From the NCBI RefSeq assembly GCF_019399895.1, contig NC_091871.1, positions 7,221,001-7,285,000 of the forward strand: a stretch of 64,000 nucleotides of DNA, given 5' to 3'. Below the pieces are notes generated by a model that was not told where the DNA came from, did no database searches, and saw only the letters and a list, made by a program, of their open reading frames with translations. The DNA is from Cardiocondyla obscurior (Eukaryota; Arthropoda; Insecta; Hymenoptera; Formicidae). A program made the translations under genes and the position numbers. This document shows, one piece after another, positions 10,765-22,197 of the stretch (position 1 is its first letter; the number at the start of each line of letters is the position of its first letter).

Positions 10765-13340
10765 TTTTTTATTAATCTTCTCAAAGAATGATTAATAAAT
10801 TATGCATATTTCTTTTAAATCCATAACTGATCTTTATACTGTAAAATTTTTTAAATACGTATTTTTATTTCTTGAATTAATTTGAATTTTTCTATTATGC
10901 AATCGGCTTTATAAAAGTAACTTTTACCACGACTAAACTCAAAAACTTATAACATTCTTTATATTGCTCTATTTCAGCATTCGAATGTTACGTATTAAAT
11001 GTCGTTTAAAAGTATGTGATTTCAACCTGCAGTATTCGTTTTCTTTCTAAATATTTTCATCGTTTTTTTTTTTTTTTTTTTCAAGAATAACAAAGAGAAC
11101 ACTGATTTATTACTAAAATTGATAAAAATAGTAATAGACTGTGACGTCTTAATCAATTTCGTTAAAAAGAAAATTATTTCACAAAAGCTTTTTTCAGAGA
11201 TAACGAAAAACAATTTCAGTTGAATACATAAAGGTGTTCTAATATTTTATTTCTTAGCCGATTGGAATAGAAAATGTGACAAACAAATTCAATTTAGATA
11301 TTCTTAGAATGAGGCCGTTTTTAAAATTAATTCCCAGCATGCGCTTTTCGGTTATCATCGCATTATCTAACAAGAACCGCAACGCGATTTTCAACAAAGT
11401 GAGATTTCAATAAGATTTCATTCCGCCTTGCCGCGAACGGAGTGCCATATTACGAAGCATAATCGAATATCGTGCGGTTCTCAATCGTTCGAAACGAAAG
11501 GCAACGCACCGCCGAGGATGCGATATGATTTAACAGCGTTATGTTTATTATATCTTTCTCTCACGCGAGCGCGGATCCTTTCTACTGCATAATTCAATTT
11601 CGAAGAAAGTCGATGCATCACATTGATCCGTAATTTTTTTGCGAGTTGTCGCGGTCGTGCCCGACGCTTTCCTACGTCTACGCGAGATATATCAAACGCT
11701 TCGCGCCGCTAGGATTCATCCTCCGAAGACGACGTGATATTTTTCGTTGCCAAGATCGCGACAAAAAGATGGGCAATAATTGTCAGCCGGGGTTCGTCAA
11801 GTGTCCTCAAGCGCGACGTTAAAGGATGATCGTTCTCCCCGTTACTTAAAATGCCGCCGCGCGTTTACGTTCGCCGCGCTAGGATTTTTTTTTTAGAAAA
11901 CGGCAAACAGAGAAATTTATAAACAACACCGCGTGCCTGAAGGATTATTATCCCGAGGTGAAATAAATCTTACTGCTCCGTCTTGCTCTGTTCTCTGTCT
12001 TTCTTTCTCTCTGTTCTCTCGTCTCTCGCGGTCTTTCCTTCTTCGTCTGCCTTATCGCTCTCGCCCGTTCTCCCTCCGATAGATCGGAGAACGATGGGCG
12101 ATTAGCGCCGCGTGTGAAAGGGAAAGCGAGTGGTCGACTTCACGGAGGAGGACGATCGACCCAACAGCATGGCGCGGTACACGGCTCGAAACGACTCTCT
12201 CCTCCGTACGTAACGCGCACGTTCGCCGCCTCTCCCGCGCTCTCTTCTATCCGCATCTTTTTCTTTTTCTATCTTTTTTTTTTTTTTTTTTCTTTCACTC
12301 TTTCTCTGTCTATTTTTCTCGCCGGTAATCGTCCGCCCTCTCTTGCGCATTCATTGACGGTTTTTATAATTTGCATATCGGTGAAAAGGGATGGCTTGAC
12401 ATTACGTGATATTAAAAGGAAGAAATGTTAAATAAAAAAATCGGGGTGACGCTTGAATTATCCGTTGATCGATTTTATTATTGCAGTTTATTGTTGTAAA
12501 ATTATAAAACTTAATTCTAATATTTGATTAATATTATATTTCCAGGCAAACACCGTGCCTCCACCCACAACCACCAGCGATCGTATTTAGCATTTAGAGA
12601 CGGTCCGGGGGGATGAAGAGGGAACCCTAGGGCGCCGACCAATCACAGCGCTCCATCGATCGCGTTATCGATCACGGCTTACGTGACCCATTGCGCACTT
12701 GATAATGTACTCCGGCCACGTGCAGAGGAACGGTTCTCGAGACTCATCATCGTGTTCCTGTGTCTCGCCTCGCCCTGAGAGTCCCACGAACCGCAGTGTC
12801 CTGCACAGGACACCCTCGTGGTCCATTCACCGACATTCCGCAGGGTAGATAAAAGTGAATAATTGTCTCGTGCTTTATTCCGCCGTGATAACGCGTATTT
12901 GTAGGCGGGCGACGATACGCAGGCATCGAGGTAACATTCGCGGTCAAAGTCCTTCCAACTAGGAGTCGAAATCTCTGAAGGTCAGACTCGCTGCGGAGCT
13001 TCGAGCGCGAGCACGTGTTGATAAGCGCTCCGCAGTTTCGCGTATTTCCGGTCGCGGATATCATAGTCTCGCGTACGAATTAATGTCGACGTCGTCGACT
13101 CGGGAACGAACAATTATTTTGTGTACTCTTGTGTTACTCCACTCGTCGTTCTGTACTTTGTTTGTGTCTCGAACACGTGCTCCGGAGTAACAAGGTTACG
13201 TAGCAGGTGCATCGTGCACGGAGCATCCGACGTGTATTGCTCCACGTATTATTTGGACATTTCCGACCGACTCCCTTTAAAATTGTTTCCGACAGGTAAT
13301 CGTCATTGTCAGAGTGAGAAGTCCGCACCTCGCCCGCCTT
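10765..13340. other. Non-coding stretch leading to the exon-like segment
   Basis: AT-rich to about 11900, then a pyrimidine-rich block (about 11980-12330, CT and T runs) and a more GC-rich part from about 12550. The last part could be the promoter and first exon of the transcript suggested by the splice-like signals at 13.48-14.07 kb. A GTAATC donor-like site follows CCGACAG near 13297. No protein is supported. Confidence 0.35.
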
Positions 13341-14074
13341 CGTCGTCGCGGCCGGGATTTAATGGGAGTGATAAACTATCCCGCGAGTGTCCAGTGCGCG
13401 GAGGGATGACTCGACACGTGCTACCTGAGAGGAGGAGGAGGCCCAGGAAGGGTATCCTGCCCCGGCGGAGCAACCCAGGGGTAAGCATCTTTTTCCTTCG
13501 GATTTAATTACTTTAAACTTTCGATAACGTTTTCTTATTTTTTTTTTTTTTTATTTAATTAGATTCGATGTCTGTAACATAATCTTGTAATTTTTCTGTT
13601 ACAGCAAGAGAAACTCCGCTGCGTCGCATCGTTCAGTGAAAAGTGCCGCACGCCGGTATCAGTAATTTTACGAACCGCAGTCGGTTCGTCGGTCGCTTCG
13701 GGTGTGCCGATAGTTACCGGGCGCTTTTTATTACGATTATTTTTTTACGGGAGTGCCGAAAAATCACGCGCGACAGTGCTTAATAATTTTCGCGATAGTA
13801 ATTAATTCGGGCGCGGTCGCGAGTTTCTAGTGCGCGGAAGGATGACTCGTCACACAAACTGAGAGGAGGAGCAGGCCCGGGGGGCATCCTGCATCGGCGG
13901 AGCAACTCTTAGGTAAGAATCAATTAAAAAAAAAAAATCTTTACTAAACATAAATTTTTATCTATTTTTTTTATTAAATTTATTAATTAATATACGTGTC
14001 TACATTAATATGTTTCTCTTTATGTTACAGCCAACGGCAGAAATCTACAACTCCGCTGACGCTCATGCAGATCG
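13341..14074 (+). ncRNA. Putative spliced non-coding exons or 5' UTR exons with an internal duplication
   Basis: Three exon-like blocks carry good splice signals: A ends at 13480 before GTAAGCAT; B spans 13605-13912, after TTTTTCTGTTACAG and before GTAAGAAT; C spans 14031-14074, after TTTATGTTACAG and before GTGAGTCG. None keeps a long frame. The last ~85 bp of A closely resemble the last ~85 bp of B, including GGATGACTCG, the GAGAGGAGGAG block, CGGCGGAGCAAC and the donor, so an exon end has been duplicated in tandem. The start of B has a relative at 31521, and C with its flanking intron has a relative near 45177. It could be a lncRNA, 5' UTR exons of a gene whose coding part is elsewhere, or an old repeat carrying splice-like signals. 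Confidence 0.35.
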
Positions 14075-14127
14075 GTGAGTCGCATGGTTTTTTTACGTAG
14101 TTTGATATTGGGTCTCTTAAACCAGCA

Positions 14128-17100
14128 ACACGTCGATCATTAATTAATGTCCCCAATTATAATGACGCGCACGAATTTGGACCTTCCGAAAATTAGTGCA
14201 CGCCGAAACATTCAGACAAAGATCTCTTCGGCTTCACAGCTTTATCTTGCAAGCTGTACTTAATATTTTCATTCACGAATAATCAGCTTCGTATTGTACA
14301 ACTTGTGTCCACGTTTAGATTTCGCAAAATTACGTAGCTGCACTTCGTGATTTAAATTGACAATGATACGAATTGAGAATCAAACTGTTAAATTTTATCT
14401 TGTATCTTTTTTTTTTTTCTTTGAGTTTTTAAATTATTCAGAATCAGAATCATAAATAATCTTTTTTTTTTTAAACATCTATAGTTTTACACACCTTTCC
14501 CCGAATATTAAACTTTAATAATTAATTTTGCGTCATTCGTCGTAATTATATGTATAATGTTTCTCGCGGATGCTCAAAGCGTCGTTTAAATTAATCACAT
14601 AAAAATATTAAAGCGGTAAAAACGTCAGTGAGTAGAAAAAAAAAAAAAAAGCGCCGAGCGGGGAAAAAAGTAAACCTAATGCAAAATGTTGCGAGGAAAA
14701 AACCAGCTCGCGTAAACATCGGCGTTTCGGGAATGGAAATCTGGTCGTAAACACATTGCCTAATCAGGCGTCTATTCGCAGGTGTAAATAATTTTAACGC
14801 AATTTCGCACTTTCGTCGCTAGCCGTGAGATCGACGAAGGACCGGGCCTTCGAGGAAAAAAGTCGCGAATGAATCCGCCGTAATTGCAAGGTTGAGATTT
14901 TGCGGACCGGATTACCATACTTACGTTATGTAGAGCCCATGCAAATACCGCGAGAAGCCATTCATTATAATTGGCTTCGCTATGATTAATGGACGGTATT
15001 ACGGGGTGAAGAATCGTCGGATTCATTACAGCTCATAATCAGTCAGTTTACATTTTCATAATATACGCCGTTGCAACATTAAACTCTTCTCCTCAGCCGA
15101 GCGTATCGGCTCCTTGCATAGATAATAATAATCGGCGATTTTCTCACCGGCGTCTCTCTCAGATTTATCAATTCAGCGTGTCTGTCAGGCGAGAAAGAAC
15201 GTCAGGTAAAAATCATACGTCGCCGATCGAGTCGAGCGTTCACGCCGTGCCATTATTCCATCTCTTAATCGCGCGTCTTATCTGCCCGACTTCTCGTATA
15301 GACACTTACTTGCCGATTCCGCGCTTACGGCAGAAACCCAACGCGGAGGCGCCGTTATTTACATTGTACGACACACGTCCCGGTGTTTTCTATAATTTGC
15401 CGCGCGACGCTATCTCCATTGACGATCGTTCGATCTCGCGCGGCCCGCGTACACGCATCCGCGGATCACGATTGCTCATACACGGATGCGCGGGATGCGG
15501 GCACGTCGGCATACACGCACGGCCGCACACGTGTGCGCGGCCCGTGCACGTGCACGCGGAGAGGAGCCGCAGAGATGAGAGCACGAGTTTCGCGCGCGTA
15601 CCTACATGCATCTCCGTGTTTCCGCGTTGCTATGCTAATGAGAGAGCGTCCCGATCGCCGAAGACGGCTATCCTTGGACGAACTCCTGGCTCGGCGACTC
15701 CGAGCCTCGATCGCGTTCGCTTCGATGATATTCCCGTCGGGCATGAAAGGCGAACGCGTTCCGCGCTCCTCTCCTCTTGGATAAATCTTTTTGAATTCGG
15801 TAACTGGTCCGGTCGTGAAATACGATCGATACGTAATTCTATTTGAATAACCATTGTGCCGATGCATGCACGTTACTCGGTAGACTTTTGTTCATTCGTT
15901 AAACATCGTAGAGATTTTATTAATAAATAATATTTAATATCGTTAAATAATAGACAATACTTTTTGATAATACATTTGTTATCGCTACGTTTGATGCAAT
16001 AAAACGGAGTAAATTTTGTAGAATTACAAAGAAAGATAATGTAAATAGATCGAGCGGATATCGGGAATGAAAATTTAATGCTATCGAGTAGTATACATTG
16101 CATTAGCTCGACCACTCTTAATTTCATTTTACCTGGTGACGCGAGAAATAAGATTCCTCGAAAAAAAAGGAAAAAAAAAAGAGAAAAAAAAAACTTATGA
16201 CTGTACGGATTCTGTGTCTCATAGAAATTTAGCATCTTTTATAGGGTTACTATGCTAATGTAAGACCAGCCGAAAGATCAGATTTATCCTTGAACGAGAT
16301 TCACACTAGGACACGAAGGCTTAAGTTTTATTTCCATCAAAGTCGAGATTTTATCGGCGAAAAATACCACTATCAGTCGTGTAAAAAAAAATAACAAAAA
16401 AAAGAAGAACCAAAAAAAAAAAAAAAGCAAAGATTGATACGATAAGCATGACACAACACGCGCCAAAAAAAAAAAGGAAAAAATTAAAATATAGCGTGAT
16501 CGAAAATGTATGAAATACAGTAAAATGCGATAAATTAATAAAATGCCTTATGCAACGAGCCGCGATTCCCCGGGGTTATTCAATCAATATTTTACTTAAA
16601 TAGTAAACAGGAAAGCTTAAATATATGTGTAGAAAAACGGAAAAATTACTGTACAACATTATATAAATCTTTTCTCTGTCTCTCTCGGCTTATAATAAAT
16701 AAATGTCTTTCTTCGATTCGCGCGATACGGCGCGGGCCGTATTAATATAAATGTGTTTCGTTACGAGAATGTGCAAACGTCAAAAAGGTAAACAGGAACC
16801 GTAGAGAGGAGGCACTTCAGCTTATTAGATTCCTCTGTTACGAGTGTCTGAGATTAAGAGGCGTATGCTAGACACGTGGGCCTGAAGTGTTCCACTCCAC
16901 GACACTAAGATGATACTAGAGGTAGATGGACGCCGCGTGATTGAATCTCTCGCGAACGTAACGAAACATAATCGCGGATATGTGAAATCTGGTCAGGCAA
17001 CATTAGCGAGTTATTTTCGCCGAGTTTGAAGAAACGCCGCCGTGAATCAATTTTTAGACGGGCGGTCTCCTTTTAACACCGCTAAAAGTTAATTCCGCGC

Positions 17101-19911
17101 AGATTGCACCGGTACCTGAATAGTCGTGATTTCCCTTTTCCGTGACCCAGAAGATCTCGCGGAAGATCGTCGTCGCCCGAATTGAAATAGCACGCGTGAG
17201 AAAGAAAAAAAAAAAAAAAAAAAAAAAAGAAAAAGATTCATAACCGCGAGGAAAAAAAACGGTAAAAGATTCAGATTCGAATTTTAGATAGCTTCCAAGC
17301 TTTTTAGGAACAGGACGTAAAAATCAAATTATCATAAAACAAACATAATTCTCTCCGCAATATTTAGTTTTGGATATTAATGAGTCTTTCATCATCCGCG
17401 TGCCGAAAATATTCCGTTTTCATAATGAAACGTGACTTGCGGATGGCTGGTTCGCGATAACGCTACAGGTAATCGCGCTTAGGCGCCAGGTGCGCGCGTG
17501 TGTGGGAAAAAGGGACGAGCGCGAAAAAAAGCTAAATCCAGTTTCTGCGCGGCGAGATGCTACTTCCGGAGTTTCGGCGCGATCGGGCACGTCGGATCTC
17601 GATACCGTCCGCGCGAAGTTAAGAGGCCATCTCCCCCGCGCGAACGTTTTGTCGGCGTCGGTTTTCTCTCCTTAGAAACGGTCTCGCTTCCCGGTAGGCA
17701 GCGCAGTCACGATTATAATGCCATACAGAGAATCGACGGCGAGTCGTGGGGTCACACGCGGGGTCGCCGTCGGGTTGCAAACCCCCATCGGGTGCGACCC
17801 GCGAGAAAGAAGGAAGAAGAATACGCTCTCTTCCCCCCCGTCCCGCTCCTTACCTCCTTTGACCCGCGCTCTCACCCTCTATCGCCTCGTGGGAGAGTCG
17901 ATATACGACCTGCGAGCAACGTCGCCGTCTCCGATCTGCACAAAGTCGTTAACGAGTCTCCTCGTTATCTTTAGCGCTTAGTTTTATCCGCGTTTGTGTG
18001 CAGCACGCCCGCGTGCGTGTACGTGTGTGTGTGTATGCCGTATACACGTGCGTGGCTCACCTAGACGGGCCGGTTGTAAGAGAATGGCGGAAGGTTGGGT
18101 CGGGAACGGGGGGTCGCGAGGGGAAAACGAGGAGTTCAAGAGAGAGAGAAAGAGAAAGATGCGCCTGGACACGAAGCTGGAGAACCGCGGGAAGGTCGTT
18201 TCCTCTCTATTCTCCCCTCTTTCACTTCGTCCGATCCTCGAAGACATACAGGTACTTTCTCCCATAGTTTTTCGGTGCCGTCTTTAACATGCGCGGAGAC
18301 CGACGACGATAACGATGACGACGACGACGACGGCACCGTCGGCGACCTCGTAACATCGGCCACACGTACGTGTCGCTTGCGGGATTGTTTATTCACTTTA
18401 GGGTCTTATTCGTCGTCCGGTCTTACGATGTAATTCAAGCCGAAGATCTCTAGCTCGCGTGGTCGCGGTAATTTGAGAGCAAAAGACGCCTCGACCACGA
18501 ATTTTCCGGCTTAACTTTCAAATTAAAATGCAAAGAAATATTAGGCGAATAATGAATAATAAGACAAGCGAAATAAAATGTAGGAAACATTAATTACTTT
18601 CGTTTTTTTTTTTTACGAACTAAAAAGAAGATTATAAATACCTGTTGAGCTTTAATTTTTTTCACTCGCTTAATCAGACAAAAAATATGTAAAAGTGCGA
18701 AATCTGCATTAAAAGTGAGTACATTATAATTTCACGCGCTATTAATATTAAATATTATTTCCTTGCGTGGTGATTTAGCTAACAATCGGCTGCTCGAAAG
18801 TATCGCAGCGATCGGATGTTTTTCGCAGAGTCTCCGATTTTTTCTTGGCATGTGAGCCGATGAATTAATCCAAGACAAGAATAACGGCGGTGAGCCGGCG
18901 CGCGGTCTTGATTTATGTAATTTATGTAAATACGCAATTTAGGCCCGAATTGTCGCTCGGATTCAAGGTGAGCGCATTGTAATCTACGCGGATGCTGCGC
19001 GCATCGGGATAAAAACCGTCGTAAAAATGTAATCGATTGCCATTCAGTTTTTCGGGGGCCGGCGGAATTATGCACGCCGACCGCCTCGTTTTTAGCCTTA
19101 GGCCCCGGGCTTACAATGATGGAAACTGCACCGCGAACGCGATCTCGACGCGAACAAATTTATTTTCGGATACCGCGGGTTACCCTTATTTTTGGCGGGT
19201 ATCGACGAAACCCCGCGGCACTCGATAACCGAGTTTATTTATACGGAACAATAGTCGGACTTTTTTATTTGACACGTGACGCGATAAGTTATATATTTTC
19301 GCCGCGAAATCACATCAAAGGAAAGTAATGGAAGACGGGCAATACCGTTTTCAAATAGTATCACGGCACTCGGGATTGGTATTCGGTATGAATTAACATT
19401 TACAATAATCTTTAGAGAGAGATGAGACTGAGATGCGGTATCGAGTGTATTGCGGCGCTCGAGAGGTTGCCTATTTCTTCACATATATCTCGAAGACCGC
19501 GAGGAATACCGAGAACAAATTGCCGAGTAGAAGAAGATCAAAACTATACGCGTTGCGCAAAGCAACCTCCGCCGGGGAATATTTTTTTTTTTCGAAAGAG
19601 GGGGCGTTTTAAGATTTCGTTACGCCATCGTGCAATTTCACTGATTTACGATCCCTTCTCTCTATCGCTTGTGCGACCGATCGTCTAGTGGAGAACAAAA
19701 GGATCTGCCACGTGGCCGTTTACCGAGGGAGACAACAGCGGATAGCGTGGCTCTCGCTCTTGCATAAAATCATACAGATTACGTAAAAAAATAATATATA
19801 AAAATATCTAGAATATACGAATTAAAAAGTAAATATGTAATTTAATTTTTTTATTTTTTTTTTTTTATTTTTTATTTTATATATAAATGCCGATAAAAAA
19901 GAAATAAAGAT
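14128..19911. other. Gene-free stretch
   Basis: Alternating AT-rich DNA and GC-richer patches (15.2-15.8 kb and 17.5-18.4 kb). The longest frame, 222 codons at 15178-15846, lies in a CpG-rich patch with overlapping frames on the other strand and resembles no family. A-runs occur near 16160-16190, 16383-16475 and 17204-17228. No RNA gene was recognised. Confidence 0.4.
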
Positions 19912-19962
19912 ACACGGAGAAAATATTACATCAAGAATTACCGTGTCATAGTACTCGAACCG
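19912..19962 (+). repeat. Short dispersed repeat, copy 1 (CACGGAGAAAAT family)
   Basis: Begins ACACGGAGAAAAT and continues through an AATTAC block, GTGTCATAGTA and CTCGAACC. Three other segments (22147-22197 and 40917-40971 inverted, 34440-34494 direct) align over about 50 bp in the same order of blocks. The end sequence resembles a terminal repeat of a non-autonomous transposon. Confidence 0.45.
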
Positions 19963-21960
19963 AGACGTCGTAAGATCAAATACTTTTATGAAATCTGTAT
20001 GCGCTCGGCATTGTTAACTTATCCCGGCTGACATGAGTCCGCTCCGAGGGAATGCGAATACGTAGACTTCGCTCGCAGAGGTAGAGCTCGGGGAAAAAAA
20101 GAGCGAGGTCCCGCACGTAATACCGGGGTTTCATCGCGTTTGACAGATGACTAATGCAGCGCTACCGCGACGGGGACGACCGCGAGCCGAGCCTACGAAG
20201 TCGTTAACAACGTCGCTTTGGCCTTGGTCAGGGAGTCGTCGGTTAACGGATCGGCCGGGATTTTTCTCCGCGTCCGATATCTGCTTCCTGCTATCTACTT
20301 CGCGAGCTCCTGCACGCGCTTTATCATTGTCCACGTGGCGTTTTATCTCGCATCGGTCGTATATTAATAATCCCCCGCATGTGCTTTCTTTCTCTCGCCG
20401 TTTAGCGAGGGACCTCTGCGAATCTTTCTTGCCGCGATCTTTACCGCGCGACTTTCGCACGGGCGACTATCTCGCGGTCGGAAAATATTTCCTCCGGCAA
20501 GATTCGCCGCGTTCTTAGACGAAGACTTGCATTCTTTTAGAAGTATCGCAACGTGGAGTTTAATGTGTTGTTCCGCGGTCTAGTATGATATCGACAGCGC
20601 GCGTCTATTTTCCGCGCGGTGTAAAGACGACCGGTTTGACACGCTTAACCCACTTTGAGCTTCTAGATAGTACTCTAACACCTAATATTCGGCGGTATCG
20701 CGAATACGTCGAGCACTGATTAATTAACGGGTAAGAAATTTGCGGGCTCGCGTGTAAAAAACGACGGTGGTAAAACGGACTACGAAAGGCAGTGATTTGC
20801 CGTTTAGCCGCAGCACTTTTCGCAACGTTCGTGATAATTAGAAAAGAAGAGGCGCGTGCGTGATTGTCTCTGAATGAAGTTTTATCACGCCGTTTAAGGA
20901 CTGCACTTTAAAGGAAAAAAAAAAAAAAAAAAAAAAAATAGAAAAAAAGAAACAAAAAATAAAAAAAACCTTGTTTGCGTGTGCGGAAATATTGTACGCA
21001 GCACTAAAGATAGATAACGCCTGTAACCGTTTTATCGCAAAGGACAAGCTCTTAGTGGTACTTTCTTGGGTGCAGAATGTCGGCGTGCAGCAGATAAGAT
21101 GTCAATGCGCGTTTATTAATTCCGCTCGTAAACACCGATGGGAAAACAAACGGATAAAAGGTTGTCTAGGTGGTGTTCCCTCACGTGCGCGATAGTTCAC
21201 GTGTGTCAGATATTCCGGGAGCCCGCGGGGTACGCGTTTTTCGCAACAGCCACGTCAATTATCTTATCGATTTATCGTACATGAGTCGCGCCAGCTGATT
21301 AGGCCTGACCGCACCTCCGCTCCGGCGGCGCAGCTCCAGAAAAAGCCGCGCGATTACCTTCGCACTCGTACTTTGCATCGCGCAATTAGCTTTTTGCCGA
21401 GACTGCGTATTACAAGCTTACTTGCACCCTCTCGTAATTAATTCGAGGAGAATAAATAATAAAATTACCGAATCGTTTAATAAGCCCGATACATTAATTT
21501 CATCTACGTAAAAAATTCAGCGTTGTGATTAAATGAAAAATTAAAAAGGTGCTCGAACGCTTATCGTCGTCTATTAATTTTGGTAAAGATCGTTTCGAAG
21601 TGTACGGAAAATAACACGTCTTTCGGGTAGGATTAGTACGATCGGATCGCAAAAGCAGATCGCATAATCTGATTTTTCAGCCATGTCCGGCGTGTGTAAT
21701 TAATATACGTTTTCATCGTTTTCGAGCGACAACGTCGGCGGCGGTTACAACCTGCAGTTACATTAAGTAACATTACTCGTTCCGCACGCCAATTACTTAC
21801 GTTAAGTAACCGTAAGAGATTCCTATTTGCCGGCTTCTGATCCTGCCGACGCGGAGACAAGCGGTAATTATGCGTTTACGAGGACACGCGCGAGCTGGCT
21901 CGCCGCTTTCATTTCTCTAATTATGACGGAAGGGACGGTGAGAAAAATAAAAAAAAAAAG

Positions 21961-22074
21961 TATAGTTACTTTTCGACTCGACTGTAATTTTATATTTCCA
22001 ACCGCAAATATAGCTGAGTCAACTAGACTTGTGGTTGGAAATATAAAATTATGCTTGCGCCCAAAGTAACTATA
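21961..22074. mobile_element. 114-bp palindromic MITE-like element
   Basis: The left arm starts TATAGTTACTTTT and contains TAATTTTATATTTCCAACC; the right arm carries the reverse complement GGTTGGAAATATAAAATTA and ends AAAGTAACTATA. Each arm is about 50 bp with few mismatches in the 22-bp core, and the centre is only a few bases. This is the shape of a small non-autonomous DNA transposon or a foldback element. A degenerate half-copy is at 10071-10135. Confidence 0.5.
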
Positions 22075-22146
22075 TATTTCTCAGGGTAATTAGCAGATAG
22101 GTTCGATATTAGTCGTAACAATTTAATTTTATAATTATTTCACGAT

Positions 22147-22197
22147 CCACTGCTACTGTCACGCTATAGTAATTCGTGATATAAAATTTTCTCCGTA
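22147..22197 (-). repeat. Short dispersed repeat, copy 2 (CACGGAGAAAAT family)
   Basis: In inverted orientation relative to copy 1: ends ATAAAATTTTCTCCGT and contains the CACGCTATAGTAATT block matching the GTCATAGCAGTAAAT block of the copy at 40917. It lies about 70 bp from the palindromic element at 21961-22074. Confidence 0.4.

Noticed and set aside
15178..15846. 222-codon plus-strand frame
   Set aside because: CpG-rich DNA with long frames on both strands at once, Arg/Ser-rich composition, no domain or family resemblance and no splice context.
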